From NCBI RefSeq assembly GCF_020520425.1, contig NC_079492.1, positions 61,007,042 through 61,071,041 on the forward strand: DNA of 64,000 nucleotides. Reading direction: 5' to 3'. Shown here in pieces: positions 53,888 through 64,000 of the stretch. The stretch's first letter is position 1; each line of letters starts with the position of its first letter. The DNA comes from Spinacia oleracea (Eukaryota; Streptophyta; Magnoliopsida; Caryophyllales; Amaranthaceae). A model generated the notes under the pieces. The model was given only the letters and a program-made list of their open reading frames with translations. It ran no database searches and was not told where the DNA came from. Position numbers and translations under genes: made by a program.

Positions 53888-54718
53888 CTGAAAGTTAACA
53901 ACTACAAAGTCTTACTAAAGTGTTCCAAAAAAAAAGTAAGTTCGTTGAGCCATACAATTTCAATGCACAAGTACATGCTTAATCATGAATCGTGATACAA
54001 TTAATCACATAAAGCAAAACAAAACATGATCAACTTTAATTAAAAGATTACAAGAGTCAAGGCATAATCACATAAACACTTGATTAGAAAGGCACACTTA
54101 AACAATATATACCTAGACTAATTATACCCTTCTTATTCTACCCATTCCTCACTTAGAAAAGAATAGAAAAATTTTCGAAATTAATTTAAATAAATAACTT
54201 CAAATACACACGAAATTATTAAAATTAAAATCGAAAATTAAAATAATTAATCGAATAATTTAATTAATTAAATCGATCATTTTGCGAAAATAAATAATTA
54301 ATAAAAAAAATTAATTAATTCGGAAATACAAAAAAAAATTAAATTTATTTAATTATATATTTTTAAAAAAATTTCGGAAAAAATCCTAAAATTAAATTAA
54401 TTTATAATTTTTTTTTTTGAAAAAAAGTCCGAAAATATTTCAGAATTTCAAAAAAAAATTCGAAATTTAAAATAATTCTCAAATGCTTGAAATAATTGGT
54501 ATTTTGTTTTCCAAAATTTTGAGTACTCAAAACAACATTTTGACTTTAGGAAAATAGTTTTTGAAAATCCTAAAGTTCCGCAATCGTAGTTTAAGGATTT
54601 ACAACTTTGCACTATTAATTAATGCAAAGCAGCTCTCAAACTAGAGCTCTGCAAATACCACTTTGTAGTATTACTTACTACAAAGAAGGATTGAAACTAA
54701 GCTCTTAGTATACCACTT
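53888..54718 (-). other. 5' leader of Tekay-2 with hairpin and two PBS-like sites
   Basis: AT-rich and without a gene. Near the LTR are a perfect 10-bp stem CTTTGTAGTA / TACTACAAAG with loop ttact (54661-54685) and two initiator-Met-like PBS sequences on -: TGGTATACTAAGAGC (54715-54701, normal position) and TGGTATTTGCAGAGC (54660-54646). Confidence 0.75.
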
Positions 54719-57637
54719 TGTAACACCCTAATAATTCCTTGCTTTTTATAAAACATTTTCCAACTTAAAACACAGGAATTACCAAGATATTACCGCCACC
54801 GTGATAACGGCTAAGGCTATTTACCAGAATTACGCAGCGAAATTAACTAACTTTCAAACATATTAAATAAATAGTTAATGGTCATTAAAACAAGTTGGAA
54901 CCGTTGAGGCCCAAACTAAAACAAACCATTTGAAATCCATTAACTGAAATAGTAATAGTAGTAGTCATGACTAAAAATAGAAATAGAGTTTATAAAATAC
55001 GGAAGAATAAACTCTCAACTCGAATCCCATGATAACTTCTCCCGCAAGTTATCTCTACAAACCTGCTTTATTGAAAATCTACTCCCCAACAACGCAAATG
55101 CAATTGCTGGATCATCATAGGGTCACTAAGGCAAAGGCCATGACCAAAAGACATGAAGCACGAAGTCAGCAAAAGCTAAGTACGAACAAGCTAGAATAAC
55201 ATTCTATCCTAACATGCTTCACTCGACAATTAAATAATCCACATGCAAAAGCCATATAATAAACAAGTAAACATGGAGACAAGACTCAACACGAGACACG
55301 ACTCTTGACTCACAGTTTAATAAAAAGTAGCTTCGAACGGGTAAAGTAAGGTATCCTCAAAAGGAAAGAAAGGGTGATGGGAGCCAACCATACACCAAAA
55401 TAAGTCGGGCTACTACCGACAGTCGGGCCATACCGACAGGAATTCCAATGCACAACGGCATAAAAGAAGAATGAAACAACGTCTTGTATCATTCTAGGAG
55501 TACAAGTTTTCCGGCAAGACTCCCCCCATTGCTCATACTCAAGGTATATACGTTCCAAGAGTTTTGAAGCTCTTTGGGTTACACTTTACGTTAATTAGTA
55601 TATTATGTTCAAGGCGACTCAAGACACAACATAAAAACAATTGAACAATTAAACACTTCCACAATGACTCTTTAATATTTTACTTCTTTAGGACTTGTGA
55701 TCAAACAAGACTCAAGTGAAATTACTCCCATTGTTCCTTCTCAAAAACACTGTTTGAGATAACCCGACATTGCCTTTTAACAAGCGGGGTGTCCCCTTAG
55801 CACGAATTGTCCTTAATTCAATTCACATAGACTCTCTAACATATTCTACCCCTTTGGTAGAATATATATTGCTTACTGGCAATATTCGACTGGCTCAATA
55901 ATTATGCTAGACATCCTGTACTATAGCATAATAACAACTTGCATGCGCAATACTCATACATGCAAACCAACTTGAACAACATGCTTGACATAATTCATCG
56001 ATTATAAAAGTCCATAACATGATAGTTCAATAGAATATATAAAGCATAATTCAATTCATAACATGCTCGTCCACATAGATTCAACAATAATAATAACATG
56101 CTCGTTCTCAATATCAACCATGAATTCACAATAACATATTCATTCCCAATCATCAAACATGGATTCATACAACATATAAGTTCACATGATTCGCATTCAA
56201 TACACTTCATAAAGTCCTCAAGGGATGGGTGGTCACCCTAGTCTTGTACGTACCTGGAATACCTAAGTACGGGGCCCACTGTGCGAATCACGACTCACTA
56301 GAAATCAACTCCTATAAACAAACAAGAGAACTAAATTATTATCCATGTTTACTAATTTTCCAGCAACTATTTATGAAACCAAAACCCTTAGTTTAATTAA
56401 AATCATTCATTAATTGGTAATTTAATAGTCTCAAATAGTCAACTCAAGTCCTAGCATAAAAACATTGACTTTTTCGCTTTAAAACCCTTAAAAACCAACC
56501 TTTTAAAGCTTATAAACATTCTGAAAATTTAGACTGGTTCCCATAATTTAAATTGTCATTAAATTATGTAAATCAATCGCTCAATCAATTTGAAACCAAA
56601 ACCCTAACAATGGTTTAATCCGAAAACGTGTTTTGACTTCAAAAATCAATACTTTATGCACATATAAAATCTGAAAATTACAAAACCAATCATCAAAACC
56701 AATTTCTTTAATTAAAACATACTACTAACCCAATACGGTGTTCATAACCGTTTTAATTAATCTAAACAATCCAATAATTAAACTTAATCACAATAATTAA
56801 ATCAATTTAAAACAGAAAATTAATATTCTTGAAAACATAATTTTTATTATCCCAATTCAACAACACACACACACACAACAATTAATTGTGTTGTATGTGT
56901 GTGCGTCAAGCAATCAACGCAACAACAACGACACACAACAGCACCGCACGCACCGCAACACAGCGCGCGCAAGGCGACGAGAGGGCGAGGCTGCGGGGCG
57001 GGCGAGGCACACAACGCGCGACACACACAGCAATGTGGGCTGCGCTGAGGGACGAGGCAAGAAGAGGGTGAGGGCGCGAGCACACGGGCACTTGGTGTGC
57101 TACACTGCGGCTGCGAGGCTGGGAACGCACGGCACGACGCGAGGGTTGGGCACCACACACACGGCTCACTTGTGCCTTGGGCTGCAAGGAAAGGGTCGGA
57201 CAAGAGGGGTGTGTGGGTATGCCGCAAGGAGGGAGGAAGTGAGGAGAGAGAGAGAGTGCTGAAAATTCTTGTGAGGGTTTAATGAGGGGGTCTATTTATA
57301 GTTTTTCTCTCCCATGTGGGCTAGGTTATGGTACTTTGAGTTGGGCTTATTACCGAGCTCAATTCATTAAATCCCTTGCAAGCTTTGTTGGGTTTAATTA
57401 AAACAAAATGATCGGGCCTTTAAGTTTATTAAATTCGTTTTTGAAATACGACCCAACAATTTCCGATTAAATTTTATTTAATAAAATCCGGTTTTCGAAA
57501 TAATTAATATTTAAATTAATTAAAGTAAAAGCGCATTTAATTTTCATTATATGAAATTAATTTATAAAAATACACGAAATGTTTTATAAATATAATAAAA
57601 TATATTTGTAATTATTAGAAAAATACGAGGTGTTACA
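54719..57637 (-). repeat. 5' LTR of Tekay-2
   Basis: Starts tgtaacaccc and ends ggtgttaca, followed by the duplicated ttagc. It contains the conserved 64-nt block with one change, the CA/TG inverted repeat (about 56862-56903), the GC-rich leader (about 56900-57260) and the TATA box (57292-57301). Confidence 0.92.
57292..57301 (-). promoter_or_regulatory. TATA box of the Tekay-2 5' LTR
   Basis: CTATAAATAG on -, about 335 bp from the LTR end, the same place as in Tekay-1. The copy in the 3' LTR is at 47540-47549. Confidence 0.65.
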
Positions 57638-57642
57638 TTAGC

Positions 57643-58894
57643 CTTCAAACCAGAAGGACCGGAGAAAAGCTGGAAGGCCTTATAACGTTCCCTCACAGAC
57701 TTCACATCACCTTTCGAGAATAAAAGCAGATCGTCAGCGAAACAGACATGAGTGATGTTCAATTTCTTACATCGAGGATGATATTGAAACAGAGCATTGT
57801 CCTTCAACAAAGAAAGACACCTGTTTAAATACTCCGTACAGATGACAAACAAATATGGAGAGATTGGATCCCCTTTTCTAAGCCCTTTCTTCGCTCTCAA
57901 AGGCTTTGTGACTTCACCATTAACATTAAACATATAAGAAACAGAGCTCAAACATTCCATAATCCAGTCAATAAATTTTCCAGGAAAACCAAGAAAGAGA
58001 AGCAAATATTTTACAAAAGGCCACTCAATTGAGTCATACGCCTTTTGGAGATCATTCTTGATCATACATCTAGGAGTATTGTGTTTTCTATTGTACCCCT
58101 TCACCAATTCATGGCTAAGGATAATGTTATCTGAAATAACTCTACCCTTAACAAAAGCTGACTAGCTGCCATCAATAATACTAGGAAAAATATTTTGTAA
58201 CCTATTAGCTAGCACTTTAGAGATGATTTTATAAAGAATGGTACAACAAGCAATAGGCCTAAACTCTCTCACGTGCATAGCATTTTCAACTTTGGGAACT
58301 AGAGTGACCAAGGTATGTACCATTTACCTGAGCTGGCATCTGACAGTAGGTGAAGAAGTCCTGAACGGCTGCAACAACACTACCACAAGTGATGTGCCAT
58401 GTACTTTGGTAAAAGTGAGCAGTGAACCCATCAATCCCCGGGGCTTTACACTTATCCATATAAAAAAAACCGCTTGTTTAACCTCCAAAATTGAAACTGG
58501 AGCGCATAAACCAGCCTGATGATGAGCCTGCAGCAAAGGCCCCTTCTCAACAATAGTTTTGTCAACCATAGGTATACTCAGAGCAGCCGTACCCATAAGC
58601 TTTCTATAGAACCCTACTACTTCCTCTTTAATTGAACTTTGCAAACAAGCTCTACTACCATCTTCCCTCAATAGCACCTTAATGGCATTCATGTTTCTTC
58701 TCTCCTTCATAAAAGCATGAAACTATTTGGTGTTGGAATCACCGAGCTGAATCCAGTCCACTCTTGACTTCTGCTGCCAGATTTTCTCCTCAATCAAACT
58801 CCATTTCTCCAAACTTTCTAAAACTGCCTTCTCTTCAGTAATGAGATGGTCACTGAAATTATCCAATTGTAGACATACTTGATAGATTAAAAAG
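57643..58894 (-). pseudogene. LINE-C ORF2, central part (linker and reverse transcriptase)
   Basis: The frame reads the linker (WIQLGDSNTK, near 58730) and then RT motifs: DLQKAYDSIEWPF, KKGLRKGDPISPYLF (K where LINE-B has Q) and FADDLLLFSKGD (near 57735). Stops and shifts lie near 58160, 58320-58470 and 58715. It joins to 44964 across Tekay-2. The endonuclease part is beyond the second Athila-like element, outside the window. Confidence 0.85.
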
Positions 58895-59733
58895 TGATAC
58901 CGCAAGTGCACGGTGTCTGTTGTTAGCAGATACCTAGCAAATACGGGTCGATCCCATAGGGAGACAAGTTCTATTATTTTTTGCCCAATTAAATAAACTA
59001 TTTCAGTAAACGAAAGTTGATTTTGAATATTATCAACTAATAAATCTAAAGCAATAATGTAAATGAGAATTTATCAATGAATTAAAGGTCTAGGACGTCT
59101 GTTCAGTTCACCATGCTTATACCAATCCAAGAACACAAATCAATTCGACAATGAATAAACTAAGCCGATTAATTAAAGTACATGCTAATCCTACGGTCGG
59201 GTCTTAACACTTTCAATTCAACATATGCAGTACGATCGCTAACATAATCAGAATTGCCAATTGTACCAAGCCTCTAAAAACACGATCTTTCGATTCTAAT
59301 TCCTATTAGCTAGATAATTAATCCATGAAATTGGCCGATAACATGAATCAACTATTAAGAACAAATCAATTGGAATTACTCAATCATAATCTAACAATTA
59401 ACAAACTTTAATGCATAACGATTATGGTATAAACATGGCTTCCCTTACTTAGCCCTAGAAAATGACTACTCGCTCATAATTAATTTAACAATCATGAAAC
59501 AAATAATAAGAATGAAATTCATAATATCAAAGAACGAATTAATCTAAGGAACAAAAATAATAAATTCGAATTAAAGCAAGAGAAACAATGAAATTACCTT
59601 AGATTGATGAATGAAAGAAATCAGAAACATAGCGTTCAACAATAGAAAAGAAAGAATAGAAAATAACGTGAAAAAGAATTCTAAGGAAGAAAATAACATC
59701 CAAGAGAGCCCTAGGAAAATAATTACCTTCAAT

Positions 59734-59743
59734 ATTTATAGGC
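59734..59743 (-). promoter_or_regulatory. TATA box of the second Athila-like LTR
   Basis: The - strand sequence GCCTATAAATA is followed by tgaagg. The GC-rich repeats lie upstream of it in the direction of transcription. Confidence 0.55.
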
Positions 59744-59874
59744 TTCCTATTTTCTGAAATAATAATAAATAAATGAGAAAATAAAAATAGAAGTCGTCAA
59801 TGATTGGTCGATGGCGTGATGACGTGGCGATGAAAAACCGACGACGAGAGAGACGTATGCAATATGATACTTCG

Positions 59875-60125
59875 TCGGCTTGGGCGCGCTGTGGGCGCAG
59901 CCTTGCGCTCTGGGCAGGCCAGCAGTTGCTTATGCGAAGCGTGAGTGCGATGTGGGCGCATCGCGCGGGCTCTAGGCGCATCGAAGAAGAAAGTGTGCGT
60001 TGTGGGCGCAACACATTGCTGTGAGCATGGCAGACTTTGTTTAGCGAGGCGACGGGGTGCTACGGGCTGGGTGCGGCCACAACGCGCTAGATGTGGGCAT
60101 AAAGCGCTTCGCTGTGGGCACATTC
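59875..60125. repeat. GC-rich imperfect repeats upstream of the LTR TATA box
   Basis: Variants of gctgtgggcgca recur (tgtgggcgcagccttgcgct, gatgtgggcgcatcgcgc, gttgtgggcgcaacac, gatgtgggcataaagcgc, gctgtgggcacat). The order in the LTR (GC-rich motifs, then TATA) mirrors that of the first Athila-like element although the motif differs. Confidence 0.65.
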
Positions 60126-60536
60126 CACGATTTAGGTACGATGTTGTGACGATGATTCCCACATTACCGAGATTTTATGACGAGCATCGAAAATTAGCCC
60201 CGTGTCATCCAAAATAACGAATTGCCTCGATGGCTGAATAAATCAAGCTAAGTGAACCGGAACTTCCGCAAATCATTTATGAAAAATTCATTTTCCAATC
60301 AAACACGACGTTTTCAATACGAACCATCCGATAGTCATTCGACCCACCTCTAAATCTCCTGAAACATCCAAATGATTGTAAAATCACCTGAAATATCAAA
60401 GAAAACACAAAAGGAGCATAATAGAGTACGATAACGACGACTTATGCAATAATGACTCTAAATGCAACTAATATGAGAGAAATGCCTAGAAATGCAACCT
60501 AAATGAGCCTAAAATACCCTATATAAATATGATTCA

Positions 60537-62092
60537 TTAAATTCCCCCAAGCTAGACTGTTGCTTGTCCCCAAGCAACACTGGACTGAAGACAGAGAAAT
60601 GAGACGCACATGACCTTCATTGAACCTGAACAAACCTACTTAACTCTCGGGCAAACAATCAAACAAAGTTATTGAGACAGAAATTTAGCTCGGATACAAA
60701 TAGAACCACGAAGCATCATGATCCACAATTGAAACAACCAAGCTTAGCCACAAACTGTTCTCAATCAAGCTAGTCGTCCCCGCATACCTTGTAGAATATA
60801 AATATATGAAGCAACGTGGGGTAAGATGACAATAGCAAGAAACAATTTTCTCTCAATCACAAAACAAACATGCCGATCAAGAGGTCTTTATAATAAGCTT
60901 GTAATGGGGCTAGGTAAAAAGGAAGGGTAGGATATAATTTGGGAAAAAGTGAGAGTAAGGTGAACGATATGCGTCGGCGTGATAATGCCGAAAATCCAAC
61001 TCCATCGAACCATGAAATCCGAACAATCAACTAAATTATAAACAAGGGGAAGAACATAATATAATTTCAAATGATCTTTCTTCAATCCCCTTTCCTTGCC
61101 TTCAAACTATATACAAAAACGAAAAACGAATATATATATATATATATATTCTCTTTTTTTTTCTACTTTTTTTTTTGAAAAATGAAACTAAATAATGAAA
61201 TGGAAAGTACATAAATAAATCTAATGCTAACTGTTACAAGCTTGGGTGCCAACAATAATATACACCATTTCCGAACCACAAATCCAAACATAGCCTCGAA
61301 CCACGATCTATTGGCTTAGTGTGCCAATCAATCAACATCAATGAAACCATTACGAACACCGAAGCTTCCCCAAGCTAGACTCGGGACAAGTAACCAACGG
61401 GGCTAATAGGGCTCAATTTGTGGAGTTCAAAGAATAAACGGACAAGGCTACAACATGGGTATGAAAGGCAGGAACTGATATTTCTAAATTCGTCTGAAGG
61501 CTTCCTAACAAAATGGCCTCTGTCATACGTGGCATGCGTGAGTTGCAACTAAGCTACTAATGAATCTCAAGCCAAAATCATACGATAACAAGTCACATCA
61601 ATTACACAAACACATAGTAAGGTGACCTACAAGATAATTGGCTAGCTATTCTTGACACGAGACCAACATCTTACCGCATACCATTCAATTGGTTCACACA
61701 ATGCCAAGCAGTTATCAATGTATAACACAACCGATTGAATTTCAGAATCATAGCTAAGTTCAAAAGAAGTTCACGAGAGTCAAATAAAGTCTGGACACGG
61801 TTTGAAAGTCAAATTCACTATGCAGGGTATAAAGACATATGAATGCAAGTAAAGAAAAACAACTAAATTAATCAATATCACTAGGAAAGCAGTACATTTT
61901 TTTTCGTTGAACGTAAATTCCCACCCCTAATGGATGGTACAAAGCGTACAACACCGACAAAAAGCGATAAAATTACACTAAGAAAGCAATAAAGGATAGA
62001 ATATCCCTCCCCCAAGCTAGAATGATGCAGTGTCCCCACTACACAAAACACGACATTAAAACCAAAGTGAGGGGAAGAGAAAACTTACAACT
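60537..62092. other. non-coding 3' region of the second Athila-like element
   Basis: No gene is seen. There is an AT dinucleotide run at 61131-61149 and poly-T stretches. Several stretches (61372-61410, 61480-61510, 62021-62042) match the 3' region of the first Athila-like element, and PPT-like ccccaagctaga recurs at about 60546, 61371 and 62010. Confidence 0.65.
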
Positions 62093-62818
62093 TCACCGAT
62101 CAGGGGCACAAAACCCGGTGCCATCGAGTACCGAACCTCTTGTTCCAACTTTTGGACTAGCATCAACTGCATCTCCAGGATCATCATCACCTGCAAACCC
62201 TTTCAAGCCAAGTGCATTATTTGAAAGATTTCTAGAACTGGAATGAGGAAACTTAGCAATAGAGGTATTCAAAGAACAAGACACTTCTTGCATTGGACTT
62301 TTCATCACATGAGACAGGTTAAAGGCCACCTTGTCATCCCCTACAGTCAAGGTTAGCTTCCCTTTCTTAACATCAATAACTGCCCCCGCAGTATGAAGGA
62401 ATGGTCTTCCTAAGATTATTGGAATCTGGGTGTCCTCTACTATGTCAAGCACAACAAAGTCTACAGGAATATAGAATTTACCTACTCTCACGGGGAGGTC
62501 TTCTAGAACACCTAAGGGGTATTTAATAGAATGGTCAGCCATTTGAAGAGTAATGGTGGTACATTTTAATTCTCCCATGTTCAACTTTTTATAAATAGAG
62601 AGGGGAATGACGAACACACTAGCACCTAAATCACATAGAGCCTTATCAATGAATAAAGCACCTATATGGCAAGGGATGGAGAAACTACCGGGGTCCTTTA
62701 GTTTAGGAGGAGACTTATTTTGTAACATAGTACTACACTTCTCAGTTAGAGCCACTCTCTCTACACCACCAAGATCCCTTTTCTTAGTGATTAATTCCTT
62801 TAAATATTTTGCATACAT
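62093..62818 (-). pseudogene. protease end of gag-pro, second Athila-like element
   Basis: The frame covers MYAKYLKELITKKRDL, LKDPGSFSIPCHIGALFIDK, the active-site region ALCDLGASVFVIPLSIYKKL and IPIILGRPFLHTAGAVIDV. The C-terminal extension ends LDGTGFCAPDR and a stop. The extension parallels the DGTIFGAPIR end of the first element, and the stop lies at the same point. A stop at about 62825 separates it from the upstream frame. Confidence 0.85.
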
Positions 62819-62824
62819 AGGAAT

Positions 62825-64000
62825 CTAAGATATTAAATCAGTGAAAGGAATCGTTACCTCGAGATTCTTGACCATAGCCAAGAACTTATCGAATTGCTGA
62901 TCAACCTTTGTTTTCTGCATTCGGTGAGGAAATGGTAGTGTAGGTGCAAAAGGGGGAGAATCAGTAACCTTCTCCTTGCCGCTCTCCTTCTCCTCTATTT
63001 CATCCTCAACACCCGGGGTTTTGACCTCTACATCCACAATCTTTCTTTCAACATATGCCTCTTCACCAGACTGATGATCACCCTTTGACTTATTTTGTCG
63101 ATGAGGAAATGGCACTCGAGGAACAAAAGGGCGAGAATCATCAATAACCTTCTCTTTGAATCCTTCCTTCTTTCTTCTAGCCTCCTATCTCCCCTTTTCA
63201 ATATCTATAAAATCAGTAGGTACCAAGGGGGCATCATATGTAGTACTACTCCGAAGAACAATGGCACAAGAACTCTCTCTAGTGTGATCTTGAGACGGCA
63301 TAGATTGCCCTGGAAGTTTCACAAAGTATCAGCGAGTTGAGCAACTTGGTTCTCCAACATTCTATTTTGATTTTTCAACTCCTTTATGCTCTCATCGTGG
63401 TTCTTTTGAGCAATCTCTGAGGTCTTTTGCATATTCGCTATGAGCTTATACAAATCACTCATGTTAGGCTCAGGAGTGGCATTGCTCTGCGGAGGTTATT
63501 GCTGATATCCTTGGTGCGGGGGTCTATTAAATCCCGGGGGAGCATTATGTGAGGCTCCTTGTTGAACTGGAGGCCTAGCAACATGCGGTTGAGGTGGATG
63601 GAACTGTGGTTGTGACCATTGTTGCTGGGGTTGAGGATTCTGAACATTGTTGCCCCGATATGAGAAATTTGGATGATTCCTCCAACCCGGATTACATGAA
63701 TTGGAATATGGGTCATTAGGTTGCCTCTGTTGAAAAGCATTCACTTGCTCCATTTGCGTGGTATCATGCGGACTATAAGGACACTCATGACCAAAATGAC
63801 CTTGGATGCCACATACTTCGTAGTAAGAAGTTGTCACTGGAGTTACACTAGACATAGCATTGATACTCATTGGGGGAGTACCAGACTGAGGAGCCTTCAA
63901 AGAATCAATCTTTAAGTTCAAGGCTGCCACTTGTGAGGACAATAGAGAGTAGGCGTCAACGTCCATCTGTCCCCTCTTTGATGTGGTTCTGGTAGTGCTA
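62825..64000 (-). pseudogene. gag, second Athila-like element (5' part outside window)
   Basis: The frame enters at the window edge and carries the nucleocapsid knuckle YYEVCGIQGHFGHEC, where the first Cys of CxxC appears replaced by Tyr. A Pro/Gln/Asn-rich linker follows, then a stop near 63496, a short coiled-coil-like part (NMSDLYKLIANMQKTSEIAQ) with another stop near 63325, and a charged region. That region has two copies of a PFPHR...K..DQQ module (63115 and about 62935), apparently an internal duplication, then KFLAMVKNLEVTIPFTDLIS before the stop at 62825. Confidence 0.8.

Larger units (their letters stand above)
44970..57637 (-). mobile_element. Tekay-2: second Ty3/gypsy chromovirus, nested in LINE-C
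   Basis: LTRs of 2928 bp (44970-47897) and 2919 bp (54719-57637) with TGTAACACC and GGTATTACA or GGTGTTACA ends flank a - strand internal region. It is laid out like Tekay-1: extra acidic ORF, gag, protease, RT/RNase H, integrase, chromodomain. The target duplication is ttagc (44965-44969 and 57638-57642). It is a related but distinct family: termini and internal blocks are similar while large parts of the LTR differ. At least five breaks in gag-pol make it non-autonomous. Confidence 0.93.
43630..58894 (-). mobile_element. LINE-C: decayed L1-type LINE, 3' portion, split by Tekay-2
   Basis: On the - strand the 3' end is a poly(A) (T-run 43630-43643). ORF2 pieces lie at 43875-44964 and 57643-58894. 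The remainder (5' side) is cut off at 58895 by the second Athila-like element and is outside the window. It is related to LINE-B by its RT and zf-RVT parts and shows no RNase H. Confidence 0.85.
58895..60536 (-). repeat. 3' LTR of the second Athila-like element
   Basis: It begins TGATACCGCAAG and ends ATGATTCA, followed by a - strand purine tract (complement of ttaaattcccccaagctaga). The partner LTR is outside the window, so the left border rests on the TG start and the loss of LINE similarity. It has a TATA box (59734-59743) and a GC-rich repeat region (59875-60125). Confidence 0.75.
58895..64000 (-). mobile_element. second Athila-like gag-protease element, partial
   Basis: A 3' LTR (58895-60536) is followed by a PPT and an internal region on the - strand with protease and gag. 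Gag and the 5' LTR continue outside the window. The gag-protease resembles the first Athila-like element but the LTR sequence differs, so it is another family. No reverse transcriptase or integrase lies between the protease stop (62093) and the LTR, and the Athila downstream ORF is also absent. Confidence 0.82.

Noticed and set aside
61131-61149. AT repeat as a promoter or origin
   Set aside because: It is a simple microsatellite in non-coding element DNA with no supporting context.

Overview
This window is plant nuclear DNA made almost entirely of nested transposable elements. I see no intact host gene. The families present (Tekay-type chromodomain Ty3/gypsy, Athila-like gypsy, L1-type LINEs with either a DUF4283/zinc-knuckle ORF1 or an RRM ORF1 plus plant RNase H, a CACTA element, a Mutator-like MITE) indicate an angiosperm, probably a eudicot. 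The RRM-type LINE resembles the BNR family described from beet, which weakly suggests Caryophyllales.

Left block (1-2195): AT-rich DNA with a partial TCGGATAT-rich repeat at 1-365, a possible Helitron 5' end at 1414, and a 543-bp foldback MITE (1518-2060) with a perfect 9-bp target duplication.

Nest 1 (2196-40521): an RRM/RNase H LINE (LINE-A, + strand) is bounded by a perfect 21-bp target-site duplication lying 38 kb apart. Two elements broke it. (a) Tekay-1 (2682-29995, TSD ggcac, genes on -) sits in ORF1. Its gag is split by an Athila-like element (9936-24575, TSD catgg, genes on -), whose left LTR holds a full-length L1 (LINE-B, 10982-16115, 12-bp TSD, - strand) with both ORFs open. (b) A CACTA element (34017-38641, TSD agt) sits in ORF2 and carries exon-intron fragments of a DHH1/DDX6-type RNA helicase gene and of a WAT1/EamA transporter gene. 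Removing each insert with one TSD copy puts the host element back in register. The order of events is therefore LINE-A, then Tekay-1, then Athila-like, then LINE-B.

Middle (40543-43629): AT-rich non-coding DNA with a 781-bp tandem duplication.

Nest 2 (43630-64000): a decayed L1 (LINE-C, - strand) is split by Tekay-2 (44970-57637, TSD ttagc) and interrupted at 58895 by a second Athila-like element that runs off the window end.

The most interesting material is shared between the two Tekay elements. Both have an extra acidic ORF between the 5' LTR and gag, a leader with repeated hairpins and reiterated PBS-like sites, a doubled polypurine tract with hairpins, and a 64-nt block identical in otherwise diverged LTRs. 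The two Athila-like elements both stop after gag-protease with a similar C-terminal tail, and one carries arrays of a GC-rich palindrome upstream of its LTR TATA box and again ahead of an internal ORF. The three complete LTR pairs each look about 2% diverged by hand comparison, one counted in full and two sampled, suggesting insertions of similar age.
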